Part shown: positions 54,127 to 62,148 of the stretch, piece after piece
Layout of the letters: the number at the start of each line of letters is the position of its first letter
Position numbering within the stretch: the stretch's first letter is position 1
Origin: Terrisporobacter glycolicus ATCC 14880 = DSM 1288
GTDB taxonomy: Bacteria; Bacillota; Clostridia; Peptostreptococcales; Peptostreptococcaceae
Assembly: GCF_036812735.1 (NCBI RefSeq)
Contig: NZ_CP117523.1
Coordinates: forward strand, 1,302,001-1,366,000
DNA length: 64,000 bases
Reading direction: 5' to 3'
Translations under genes and position numbers: made by a program
Notes under the pieces: model-generated
The model's input: only the letters and a program-made list of their open reading frames with translations
Told to the model about the DNA's origin: nothing
Database searches by the model: none

Positions 54127-55008
54127 ATGGAAAAAACTGCAATGTTTGCAGGGGGATGCTTCTGGTGTATGGTTGAACCATTTGAAAAGTTAAAAGGTGT
54201 AAAGGAAATAAAAGTAGGTTATAGTGGAGGTACAAACAAAAATCCAACCTTTAATATAGTTTTAAAAGAAGATAACAAACATTTTTTAGTTGTAAAAATT
54301 ATTTATGATGATGAGATTTTAACTTACAATGAACTACTTGAAGTTTACTTTGATTCTGTAGATCCAACTGATGAAGAAGGACAGTTTGGAGATAAATCAT
54401 ATTGCTTTAAAACTGCTATTTTTTACTATGATATAGATCAATGGAGACAGGCTCAAAAGTATATTGAAGATTTAGAAGAAAATAATATATTTGGGGATTT
54501 AATTGCAATAAGATTATATGAAGCTAAAACCTTTTATGAAGCAGAAGACTTTCACCAGAATTTTTATAAAAAGAATCCCATACTATACAGAGAATATTTA
54601 AGATTTTCTGGAAGATATGAATACTTAAAAAGAAGTTATGCCAAGAGGAATTTAAGTGAGTTACAATATGAGGTAACGCAAAATAAATTAAGAGAAAAAC
54701 CTTTTAAAAATCAATACTGTAATTATTTTAGTGAAGGAGTTTATGTAGATGTATTAGATAATACTCCTTTATTTTCATCAAAGGATAAAATAAATAAAAA
54801 CTATGGGTGGCCTACATTTTCAAAAGCGATAAACAATAACTTAATAAAACTTATAAAAGATGAGGAAATAGTAAATAAAATTGAAGTAAGAAGTAAAAAA
54901 AGTGACATACACCTAGGTTATGTCTTAAATGATACGCTAAAAGATTTAAGAAATAATATTCTTTCAATTAATTCAGCAGCTATAAAATTTATACCAGAAA
55001 ATAAATAA
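54127..55008 (+). CDS. Methionine sulfoxide reductase MsrA fused to a degenerate MsrB domain
   Basis: 293 residues. MsrA domain at ~1-160: nucleophile Cys in GGCFWCMVEPFEKL near residue 12, then DPTDEEGQF and EDFHQNFYKKNP. MsrB domain at ~175-293 keeps the fold landmarks (EGVYVDVLDNTPLF, YGWPTF, IEVRSKKSDIHLGY, INSAAIKFIP). The catalytic Cys of the usual RYCINSA is Ser (ILSINSA), the recycling Cys before GWP is Tyr, and the second His of HLGH is Tyr. So MsrA is probably active on Met-S-sulfoxide while MsrB is probably dead. Confidence 0.9.
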   Translation: MEKTAMFAGGCFWCMVEPFEKLKGVKEIKVGYSGGTNKNPTFNIVLKEDNKHFLVVKIIYDDEILTYNELLEVYFDSVDPTDEEGQFGDKSYCFKTAIFYYDIDQWRQAQKYIEDLEENNIFGDLIAIRLYEAKTFYEAEDFHQNFYKKNPILYREYLRFSGRYEYLKRSYAKRNLSELQYEVTQNKLREKPFKNQYCNYFSEGVYVDVLDNTPLFSSKDKINKNYGWPTFSKAINNNLIKLIKDEEIVNKIEVRSKKSDIHLGYVLNDTLKDLRNNILSINSAAIKFIPENK

Positions 55009-55049
55009 TTTTAAATTACTTAAAAATATTATTATTTTAATATAATTAT

Positions 55050-55329
55050 AAAATACTAGGTATTTGCTATGGACATCAAATTTTAGAAGATGTACTTGGA
55101 GTAATGGTAGGTATTTTATTAACAGAAGATAGTGAAAATGATAGATTGCTTGGGGGCTACCTAAAATATTGAAAGGATATGAGGCCCATTCTCAAAGCAT
55201 ATTACAATTACCACAACTCCACCCAGAATTTTTAGTAGACATAACTAAAGAATATATAATGGTGTTGAAGAACAAAACTATGGTGGAATTTTATTAGAAA
55301 GATTTATAGAAATTGTAAATGAGGTCTAA
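55050..55329 (+). pseudogene. Class I glutamine amidotransferase-like pseudogene
   Basis: KILGICYGHQILEDVLGV is the nucleophile-elbow motif of class I glutamine amidotransferases (GMP synthase-like). After a stop, a second frame reads LPKILKGYEAHSQSILQLP, the usual histidine region, and a third NYGGILLERFIEIVNEV to a final stop. No start region is left. It fills most of the 425-base gap between neighbouring genes. Confidence 0.8.
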
Positions 55330-55433
55330 AAATTTAAAAATACCTTAATTTGAGAACTAAATATATTGAAAATCCAATGATTATATGCAATAATTAAATT
55401 TAACAAAAGTAATAGATAAGGGGGATTTTATTA

Positions 55434-55964
55434 ATGGAAAAACTTACAATAAACCAAGGCATGATTAAAGTAGCAGAAATAGAAAGAAATTATAGATATA
55501 AGTCACCGAGTGTCATAAATAGAAAAAAAGCCAGCATTACGTATATACTAGAAGCTGATGGAACAAGGTTTGATTGTGATGAGAAATTTGATTTTAATAA
55601 AGAACTTAATGAGCTTATGTCCTTATCTAATAAAATAGAAAAAATAAAAACAGCTATTGCTTATGCGAACAATACTACAGAAATACAAGTACTAGGAGAA
55701 ACAACAACTATCCAAGGTGCTCTAAATAAAGTTAAGTTAAAAAGAGAATTAGCTTTTGAGCTTGAAGAGTTATTACAAAATGTAAAGGTTAGCAAAGAAA
55801 GAAAAGTGGATGCTGCAGCAACTTCTGTATATTATAAAGTTACGGAATTAAATTTTGACAGAGTAGATATGGAAAAATTAATAAAAAATCTAAATAAAGA
55901 AGTAATAGAATTAGAAGTAGCTATTAATAAAGCTAACAATGAAACTTATATAAATATTGATTAG
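55434..55964 (+). CDS. Helical protein, possibly DIP1984-like, function unknown
   Basis: 176 residues, no membrane or signal segment, mostly helical. Central AIAYANNTTEIQVLGETTTIQGAL and the C-terminal DMEKLIKNLNKEVIELEVAINKAN resemble the two helical arms of the DIP1984 (septicolysin-like) family, which carry a NrTN...l motif; the match is from memory and partial. The ATG follows AAGGGGGA. No neighbour suggests a function. Confidence 0.6.
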   Translation: MEKLTINQGMIKVAEIERNYRYKSPSVINRKKASITYILEADGTRFDCDEKFDFNKELNELMSLSNKIEKIKTAIAYANNTTEIQVLGETTTIQGALNKVKLKRELAFELEELLQNVKVSKERKVDAAATSVYYKVTELNFDRVDMEKLIKNLNKEVIELEVAINKANNETYINID

Positions 55965-56202
55965 TTTATTATTATATGAGGTGTAAATCTCATACTTATA
56001 ATAAAATATGCTTAGATGGATAATAATATTGTACATAAGTGTTTTGGATAACTATGAGGTAGTTATAATTATATATGATTTTATATTTTACAATTTACAA
56101 CTAAAATATTAATTACAATTTAACCTTATAAATTACAATTAAAACATTTAGTAAAAGAAAATTAAAAATATAATCTAGAGATAAATCCATCTAATGCATA
56201 TA

Positions 56203-56232
56203 AAGGACATCATAAAATATTATGATGTCCTT
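56203..56232 (-). terminator. Hairpin after the 42-residue gene
   Basis: AAGGACATCATAA / TTATGATGTCCTT 13-bp perfect stem with a 4-base loop. Few T follow on the minus strand. Confidence 0.65.
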
Positions 56233-56247
56233 ATTTATTGCAATAAA

Positions 56248-56376
56248 TTATTCTTTTTCCCAAGCAATCATTACAAAATCTTTCCCAGTTTCTTTTTTTA
56301 CTTCAGCTTCAGCTTTTTTTATTGCAGCCTCCTCTGTTTTTGTAATAGATGCTATTTGATAATTTTTTTCAGCCAT
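56248..56376 (-). CDS. Small 42-residue protein, function unknown
   Basis: ATG at 56376 preceded on the minus strand by GGAGG with 8-base spacing. The peptide runs MAEKNYQIASITKTEEAAI, a lysine/glutamate-rich helix, then KDFVMIAWEKE. A strong ribosome site, a hairpin after the stop and protein-like composition support a real gene. No family recognised. The bases between 55965 and 56202 hold nothing else identifiable. Confidence 0.65.
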   Translation of the reverse strand: MAEKNYQIASITKTEEAAIKKAEAEVKKETGKDFVMIAWEKE

Positions 56377-56588
56377 AGACAATCCTCCATAAAAACTATA
56401 TTTTTAATAGTATATGAAAAATTAAAAATATAATTAGTGAACTTTTACCAAAAAAAAACTAAAATTAAAATTTTATAAGATTTTTTTAATTAATATGTTT
56501 AAAATTAAATGAAATTAAGATAAGATATTAATAAATGGATAATTATGGTGAATTTATATAGCGAAAACTAAATTTGTGGGGGAGAAAA

Positions 56589-57638
56589 ATGATTAATAAA
56601 AAAAATAAATATGCAATAGCAGCATTATCAGCCACATCTGCAATTTGCGCCTTAGGGACAAGCAATATACATGCAGATTCTAAGACAGGAGAAGTGACAG
56701 CACATTCACTTAATGTTAGAAGTGGACCATCGACATCATATAATGCTATCGGAGGATTAAGTAAAGGAGATAAGGTCGATATTTTATCTTCAAAAGATGG
56801 TTGGTATCAAATCAAGTATAAAAGTAAAGATGGATGGGTAAGTGGAGATTATATTACCACAAAAACTTCTTCAAATAGTTCACCGACTACAGAGAAAAAA
56901 CTTGTTGCAACTTGGGGTGTAAATGTAAGAACAGGTGGTTCAACAAAGTATAAGATAATAGGATATATTAAAAAAAATAGTACTGTAGAAATGCTTGGTG
57001 TTGCTAGTAGTGGATGGTATAAAGTTAAATTAAGTGATGGAACTATAGGGTATTCTAGTAATAAATATTTAAAAGAAAGTAATAGCAATTCAGGAAACAA
57101 TTCTAATGGTTCAAATAATAATGTTACAGTTATAGATAGTTTAATAGCTACTGCAAATTTAAACGTAAGAAGTGGAGCATCAACATCAAATAGCATTATA
57201 GGAATAGTTTATAAAGGTGATAAAGTAAGTATAGTTGAACGTACTAATAGTAATTGGTATAAAGTTAAGTTATCAAATGGAAAAGTTGGTTATTGTTCTT
57301 CTGCATATTTAAAATCACAAGGTGAATTAGATTCAGTGACTAATAAACCAGGAAGTTCTGATGATATATCCTATAGTATGCAAGTTAAAGCATATGCTTA
57401 TTGTACTGGAACTATAACAGCTACAGGTACAAAGCCTACATTTGGTAGAACGATAGCTGTAGATCCAACAATTATTCCTTATGGTACTAGAGTATACATA
57501 CCTGAATTTGATAAAACTTTTGTTGCAGAAGATTGCGGTGGAGGAATAAAAGGAAATAAAATAGATATTTATATGAATACAGAAAAAGAGTGTTTAAATT
57601 GGGGAGTGCAAAATATAACAATATATATTTTAAAGTAA
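56589..57638 (+). CDS. Secreted cell-wall protein with three SH3b repeats and a 3D domain
   Basis: 349 residues from the ATG at 56589; GGGGGAG precedes it, and the upstream TTG lacks a site. Signal peptide ~1-31 ending near IHADS. Three bacterial SH3 repeats (starting HSLNVRSGPSTSYN, WGVNVRTGGSTKYK, ANLNVRSGASTSN) bind peptidoglycan. The C-terminal 3D domain (~255-349) has AVDPTIIPYGTRVYI and AEDCGGGIKGNKIDIYM with the aspartates of this lytic-transglycosylase-like barrel. Related to YocH-type autolysins. Followed by a terminator. Confidence 0.9.
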   Translation: MINKKNKYAIAALSATSAICALGTSNIHADSKTGEVTAHSLNVRSGPSTSYNAIGGLSKGDKVDILSSKDGWYQIKYKSKDGWVSGDYITTKTSSNSSPTTEKKLVATWGVNVRTGGSTKYKIIGYIKKNSTVEMLGVASSGWYKVKLSDGTIGYSSNKYLKESNSNSGNNSNGSNNNVTVIDSLIATANLNVRSGASTSNSIIGIVYKGDKVSIVERTNSNWYKVKLSNGKVGYCSSAYLKSQGELDSVTNKPGSSDDISYSMQVKAYAYCTGTITATGTKPTFGRTIAVDPTIIPYGTRVYIPEFDKTFVAEDCGGGIKGNKIDIYMNTEKECLNWGVQNITIYILK

Positions 57639-57665
57639 AAGCTAAGTTTTTCTTAGCTTTTTTTA
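57637..57665 (+). terminator. Intrinsic terminator after the three-SH3 protein
   Basis: AAAAGCTAAG / CTTAGCTTTT stem, 5-base loop, T-run. Confidence 0.9.
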
Positions 57666-57731
57666 TGTAAAAATATATCTTATTTTCTTGATATAATTTA
57701 TAGCTAAATTATAATTTGCAAGCTAGGAAAA

Positions 57732-57921
57732 TGTTTACAAATTGTAAATCAAAAGTTACAAAGAAGAAAAAAGTATAAAAAGATTTGTTTTAAAATGATA
57801 TTTGTATAACTGTTGCAAATACTTATATACGGTTATAAGTATAAAATGGAAAAAATGTATTCATGTTACTTATTTGTAACTATTTTCTAAAAAAGGCTTT
57901 AAAAAGTTACTAAAATGTAAT
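57732..57921 (+). promoter_or_regulatory. WalR-like direct-repeat boxes upstream of a 3D-domain gene
   Basis: In the 377-base gap before the second 3D protein: TGTTAC-TTATT-TGTAAC at 57864-57880 is a perfect match to the WalR (YycF) consensus TGTWAH-N5-TGTWAH. TGTTTA-N5-TGTAAA (57732-57748) and AGTTAC-N5-TGTAAT (57905-57921) each miss one base. WalR controls yocH, also a 3D-domain autolysin, in B. subtilis. The core promoter is not clear. Confidence 0.6.
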
Positions 57922-58015
57922 ATTATATATGTATAGGAACAATAAAATATAGATTAAAGACGAAATAATTTTCAGTGAGAAAACAACCTTAAAAATTAAT
58001 ATAGGGGGAAAATAT

Positions 58016-58573
58016 ATGTTTAAAAAGACTTTAAAAGTTACTGCCATAGTAGGAGCATTAGTAATGATTATGGGTATTATAAATCCAATAGAGGTAGATG
58101 CTGCAACTGTAAATGCAACAGCAACAGCGACAATTAATGTTAGATCTGGTGCTTCAACTAAATATAAATCAATAGGAAAAATTAAAAAAGGAACAAAAGT
58201 TAAAATACTATCTACTAAAAACGGATGGTATAAAGTTAAGTATAGCAATAAGACAGGATGGTCTAGTGGAAAATATATAAAAAAATCAAGTTCATCTTCA
58301 AATGTTAAAAAGAAAATAACGGTTAAAGCTTATGCATATACAGGTGGAGGATATACATCTACAGGAACTAAGGCAAAGTATGGAACTTTAGCAGTAGATC
58401 CAAAGGTTATACCATATGGAACAAAGGTGTATATAAAAGAACTGGATAAAGTATTCACAGCAGAAGATTGTGGTGGAGGAATAAAAGGAAATAAAATAGA
58501 TATATACATGAACTCTTCAGCAGCTTGTAGAAATTGGGGAGTTAAAACAATAACATTACAAATATTAAAATAA
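58016..58573 (+). CDS. Secreted cell-wall protein with one SH3b repeat and a 3D domain
   Basis: 185 residues, a shorter paralogue of the preceding gene. Signal peptide ~1-29 (AIVGALVMIMGIINPIEVDAA), one SH3b repeat (TINVRSGASTKYKSIGKI to WSSGKYI), and a 3D domain with LAVDPKVIPYGTKVYI and AEDCGGGIKGNKIDIYM. Expected to bind and cut or remodel peptidoglycan. AGGGGGAAAA precedes the ATG. Possibly under WalRK control given the boxes upstream. Confidence 0.9.
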   Translation: MFKKTLKVTAIVGALVMIMGIINPIEVDAATVNATATATINVRSGASTKYKSIGKIKKGTKVKILSTKNGWYKVKYSNKTGWSSGKYIKKSSSSSNVKKKITVKAYAYTGGGYTSTGTKAKYGTLAVDPKVIPYGTKVYIKELDKVFTAEDCGGGIKGNKIDIYMNSSAACRNWGVKTITLQILK

Positions 58574-58577
58574 AAAA

Positions 58578-58610
58578 CAAAAGCAAGGCTAATCCTTGTT
58601 TTTATTTTTT
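58578..58610 (+). terminator. Intrinsic terminator after the single-SH3 protein
   Basis: CAAGG / CCTTG core extended by AAAAC/GTTTTT pairing, T-rich tail. Confidence 0.75.
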
Positions 58611-58724
58611 ATAAAATATAAATTGCAAAATAAATAATTTAATATAGGAACAATATAATTAATTTGTCATATAATATACTGTAAATAACTTTATAATAAA
58701 ATTATTGTATAGGAGATGTATTAT

Positions 58725-58943
58725 ATGGCAAAGGTTACAAAACCTGTCACTGATGTAGGTAAGGAAGTTATAAATGGAGTAGGAAATGTGGCGAAAGAAA
58801 CTATAAATACAGGCGTAAATGTTGGAAAAGATGTAATAAATGGAGTAGGAAATGTGGCAAAAGAAACTATAAATACTGGTGTAAATGTTGGAAAAGCTGT
58901 TAAAGATAATGTGAAAGATGCAAAGAATAATATAAAAAAATAA
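58725..58943 (+). CDS. Small 11-mer-repeat (LEA/synuclein-like) protein
   Basis: 72 residues from ATG 58725; the ATG at 58716 touches the GGAG ribosome site. The centre is built of 11-residue units, VINGVGNVAKE and TINTGVNVGKD, each pair given twice, then a lysine-rich end. No cysteine, no membrane helix. 11-residue amphipathic repeats of this kind occur in LEA proteins and synuclein and tend to bind membranes or stay disordered. Own terminator follows. Function unknown; a stress or spore role is a guess. Confidence 0.75.
   Translation: MAKVTKPVTDVGKEVINGVGNVAKETINTGVNVGKDVINGVGNVAKETINTGVNVGKAVKDNVKDAKNNIKK
58767..58895 (+). repeat. 66-bp tandem repeat inside the 11-mer-repeat gene
   Basis: Units begin at 58767 and 58833, nearly identical with a few synonymous third-base changes. 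Confidence 0.85.
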
Positions 58944-58968
58944 GGTGCTAAATGCACCTTATTTTTTT
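58938..58968. terminator. Terminator after the 11-mer-repeat gene
   Basis: AAATAAGGTGC / GCACCTTATTT 11-bp stem, 5-base loop, T-run; overlaps the stop of the convergent gene. Confidence 0.9.
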
Positions 58969-59519
58969 AAGAATTCTTCACCGTTAATCTTTAAAGAAGA
59001 TGGTGAATAATTTTTTAGTATCATATCGAAATTTATATCACCTTTGTCTGGGACATTAAAATATCCTCTAGCAAAGACTAAGTTACCGTTTTTATGGAGT
59101 TGCTCAACATTGACATTATACTTGACCCCTAAAGTGCCTTGTATGGACTCTTTTACAATAGAAGTGTATGTTGATATATCAGAATTTGATAAGTTTTGAG
59201 TTTCTACCTTAAAATTATGATTATTTGATTGAACATAAGAAGGACTATAAAATTTTTGCCATAAATACATACCAACAAGTACACTTGATACTATTATGAA
59301 AACTCCAAGGATTTTTTTTCTAAACTTAAATATTTTAGAATTAAAGACTTTTCGCTTTTTAGATTCAAGGGCTTTCAATTTCTTGTGTTCTTGATATCCA
59401 ATTACTTTGTGATTTTTGTTAAGTTTACTAATATGTAGTTTAGAAATCTTATTTTTGCCTTCGTATTCAGTCTTTTTTTCAATGAACTTTATTGTATTAT
59501 CTACATTAGCTTGTTTCAT
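58959..59519 (-). CDS. Single-pass membrane protein, function unknown
   Basis: 186 residues. Basic cytoplasmic N-terminus of ~68 residues, one membrane helix (ILGVFIIVSSVLVGMYLW), then ~95 extracytoplasmic residues of mixed strand/helix look (TSIVKESIQGTLG, NLVFARGYFNVPDKG). No family recognised. GGGGGAGGGG lies directly upstream of the ATG. Nothing identifiable in the 240 bases behind it. Confidence 0.7.
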   Translation of the reverse strand: MKQANVDNTIKFIEKKTEYEGKNKISKLHISKLNKNHKVIGYQEHKKLKALESKKRKVFNSKIFKFRKKILGVFIIVSSVLVGMYLWQKFYSPSYVQSNNHNFKVETQNLSNSDISTYTSIVKESIQGTLGVKYNVNVEQLHKNGNLVFARGYFNVPDKGDINFDMILKNYSPSSLKINGEEFLKK

Positions 59520-59759
59520 TGCCCCTCCCCCTTTTTATATTCCCTTTAACATAATAATACTATATGATAATTGAAAAAAACAAGGAACATGGCTAATTAT
59601 TATGTAAAAAAAACTAAATTCATAATAAAAAAACAATATAAAGATTTATCCTTTTAAAACATCATAAAAATAATTTATTTTTAAGTTTTAAACATTTATT
59701 ATGGTAACGTATGTTCTGTAAATGATTTTTTAATTTGACTATATATATAGGAATATAAA

Positions 59760-60017
59760 TTAATCTCTTATTTCTTTTTTTGACACACTTGTTTTAACAG
59801 ATACAGATGGTATTTTCCCTAATTTACCGGTTAAATTATTAATTGTATCCATATCACCTACAACAGTGACTGCTATAACAGATACTCCTTCATCATCAAA
59901 AGGGATACCCATTCTTCCTTTAATAATTCCTTTAAATCCGCCTAAAATCTTATTAAATTCTTGTTGGCATTTTTCTGGTTCATCTAAAACAGCGCTTATT
60001 ACAGCTACACGACTCAT
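59760..60017 (-). CDS. TM1266-family iron-only hydrogenase system regulator-like protein
   Basis: 85 residues, ACT-like ferredoxin fold. GRMGIPFDDEGVSVIAVTVVG and LTGKLGKIPSVSVKTSVSK match the TM1266 family, whose genes often sit beside [FeFe]-hydrogenase maturation genes. None of those is in the window, so the link is by family only. AAAGGGGTG precedes the ATG. Confidence 0.88.
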   Translation of the reverse strand: MSRVAVISAVLDEPEKCQQEFNKILGGFKGIIKGRMGIPFDDEGVSVIAVTVVGDMDTINNLTGKLGKIPSVSVKTSVSKKEIRD

Positions 60018-60163
60018 ATGAATTCACCCCTTTAAAAAGTATTTATTAGATTAAAATTAAAAAAGCTTTTGATTTTATTTTAACAGTATAATAGTGATAA
60101 ATCTACAAAAGCTAGTATTTTATTACTATTAATTATAAATTTCTACAAAAAACAAAAATATAC

Positions 60164-60227
60164 TTGATAACGAATAAGTGTTCGTATATAATAATTACAT
60201 AGAACGAATATTTGGAACGGATGTTTG
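60164..60227 (+). promoter_or_regulatory. Sigma-A promoter with LexA-like boxes
   Basis: TTGATA (60164-60169), 17-base spacer, TATAAT (60187-60192). CGAATAAGTGTTCG fills the spacer (60171-60184; one base from CGAAC-N4-GTTCG). GAACGGATGTTTG at 60215-60227 fits GAAC-RNRY-GTTYG, and GAACGAATATTTG at 60202-60214 is a weaker third. This is the pattern of SOS control in Gram-positives. Confidence 0.65.
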
Positions 60228-60314
60228 AATGAAATTATTTTTAAATCTTATCATATTAGTACAAGCATATTAATATAATGAATTAAAATTATTAATTTTT
60301 AGGAGTGATAAATT

Positions 60315-60485
60315 ATGGGAACATTAATAACTAATGAAAAAAGAATAGAAGATATAACTTTAGACAATATAAAAAAGGGTGAAGTAACATTAATGCAATT
60401 AAATGAAATCTACAATAAAATGGGATTTGTGTTTGTAGCTGATTCAGGTAGATTTACTGGAATAAAAAAAGAAAAAATACATTAA
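60315..60485 (+). CDS. 56-residue protein behind LexA-like sites, function unknown
   Basis: ATG at 60315 after AGGAGTGATAA. The peptide begins MGTLITNEKRIEDITLDN, continues with LMQLNEIYNKMGFVFVADSG and ends KKEKIH. It has its own promoter and terminator, so it is a complete monocistronic unit too short for most gene callers. No family recognised. If the upstream boxes bind LexA it would be a small DNA-damage-induced protein. Confidence 0.7.
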   Translation: MGTLITNEKRIEDITLDNIKKGEVTLMQLNEIYNKMGFVFVADSGRFTGIKKEKIH

Positions 60486-60523
60486 TAAAATAAATTATTT
60501 ATATATAAAATATTTAAGGAAGG

Positions 60524-60558
60524 CCTATACTTGGGTAGATATTAAGTATAGGTTTTTT
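60524..60558 (+). terminator. Intrinsic terminator after the 56-residue gene
   Basis: CCTATACTT / AAGTATAGG stem with 11-base loop and six T. Confidence 0.85.
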
Positions 60559-60679
60559 ATATGGAAAAAATACAATATTATAGTAGGTAAATGTGTAACA
60601 ATATAGTTACATCTTGAAAAAATTTGTTGTTTATAAGCGGATTATAAAATATAATCCTTTGTAGGGATGAGGTGATGTT

Positions 60680-61942
60680 ATGAGCGACGATATGAAAAAT
60701 AAGTCAGCTAAAAAAGTTAAAAATAAATTATATAAAAGATTGGGAGTAGCGGCAGGTATTATAGTAGTAATTATTTGTATCTCATTAAATTCCTTTACTA
60801 AAAAGTCTTTATATAATGGTAAAATAGCTGATAATATTTTTATACAAGGGGTAGAAGTATCTAATATGAGTAAGAAAGAGGCTATTGAAGCTATAAATAA
60901 AAAATACAAGCCACAAAATTTAAATTTAAATTATAACAACAATAATTATGTAATTAATTTTGAGGATATTGATTTAAAGTATAATAGTGAAGAATTAGTA
61001 GAAAAAGCTTACAATACCACAAGAACAGGTTCTTACTTTAATGACATTGCTTCTTATATAAGTATGGGTATGAAATCAGAAGGAGAAAAGTACACTATAA
61101 AAGTAACTTATGATGAAGAAAAGCTTGATGAGTATTTGAATAAGTTTGCAAATGAAATTAATCAAGATTTTAAAAATGCATCAGTAAATATAGGCAGTGG
61201 TATAAGTGTTAATCCTTCAAAAACAGGTTTGAAATTTGAAACAAAAGAAAATAAAGAATTAGTTATGGAAGCTTTAAACAACAGAAAATATGATACTATA
61301 GACTTAAAAGTAAGTGTTACAAAGCCCAAAATATCTACTGAAGATGTATCTAGTATAAATACATGTCTAGCTTCATTTTCAACTACGTTTAATTCTGCTT
61401 TGATAGAGAGATCATATAACATAGGACTATCAGCTCAAAGATGTAATAATGTTATACTAAAGCCAGGAGAAACATTTTCATATAATGAACATACAGGAAT
61501 GAGAGTACTTAGCAATGGATACAAAAAGGCCTCTGTAATAATAGGTGATCAGTATGAAGATGCGCCTGGAGGAGGAGTGTGTCAAACATCTACTACTTTA
61601 TTTAATGCGGCATTATTGTCAGGACTACAGATAGATCAAGTTAGAAACCATTCTAAAACATCACCGTACGTTCCTAGAGGTAGAGATGCCATGGTTAACG
61701 ATGGAGATAGCGATTTAAGATTTACGAATAATTTTGATCATGCAGTATATGTTCAATGTTATAGAAGTGGAAGTAGCGTTGTTGCAGCAGTATATGGTGC
61801 ATCACAAGATAAAGTTGGTGTAAATATAAAAGTTGATAACTTTACTTACAACGGTAGACCAGCTGCCAAAACATATAGAACTATTACTAAGAATGGAAAA
61901 AGTAAGACATCGTATATTTATACAAGTGTGTATAAAGAGTAA
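60680..61942 (+). CDS. VanW-family membrane-anchored protein
   Basis: 420 residues. Short basic N-terminus, one membrane helix (LGVAAGIIVVIICISL), a PG_binding_4-like region (~50-220), then the VanW domain: PGETFSYNEHTGMR near 265, GGGVCQTSTTLFNAAL and TSPYVPRGRDAMVNDG, and FDHAVYVQCY. VanW proteins occur in vancomycin clusters and widely as YoaR-like envelope proteins of unknown biochemical role; no van genes are here. GAGGTG precedes the ATG. Confidence 0.92.
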   Translation: MSDDMKNKSAKKVKNKLYKRLGVAAGIIVVIICISLNSFTKKSLYNGKIADNIFIQGVEVSNMSKKEAIEAINKKYKPQNLNLNYNNNNYVINFEDIDLKYNSEELVEKAYNTTRTGSYFNDIASYISMGMKSEGEKYTIKVTYDEEKLDEYLNKFANEINQDFKNASVNIGSGISVNPSKTGLKFETKENKELVMEALNNRKYDTIDLKVSVTKPKISTEDVSSINTCLASFSTTFNSALIERSYNIGLSAQRCNNVILKPGETFSYNEHTGMRVLSNGYKKASVIIGDQYEDAPGGGVCQTSTTLFNAALLSGLQIDQVRNHSKTSPYVPRGRDAMVNDGDSDLRFTNNFDHAVYVQCYRSGSSVVAAVYGASQDKVGVNIKVDNFTYNGRPAAKTYRTITKNGKSKTSYIYTSVYKE

Positions 61943-61977
61943 AAAAGGGATGAACTCTAGAGGAGTTCATCTTTTTT
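61941..61977 (+). terminator. Intrinsic terminator after the VanW gene
   Basis: GATGAACTC / GAGTTCATC stem, 5-base loop, A-run before and six T after. Confidence 0.9.
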
Positions 61978-62148
61978 AATGGAATAATCTTATTGTTTTT
62001 AGTCACTATCTTTTGTATATAAAAAATTTATTAATACCTTTCAACTGTTTTGCTAAAATTTTTTATAAAGGTATTTGGTAAAGATAGAAAAAGATGTAAT
62101 ATATTGGTATAATTTATATATGACATGCAATAAAGGGGGGTGTATATA

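Noticed and set aside
58767-58895. CRISPR-like repeat
   Set aside because: Two adjacent 66-base units without spacers, inside a coding frame.
58721-58957. Reverse-strand ORF over the 11-mer-repeat gene
   Set aside because: A mirror of the repeat; no ribosome site, and the plus-strand gene has a ribosome site and terminator.
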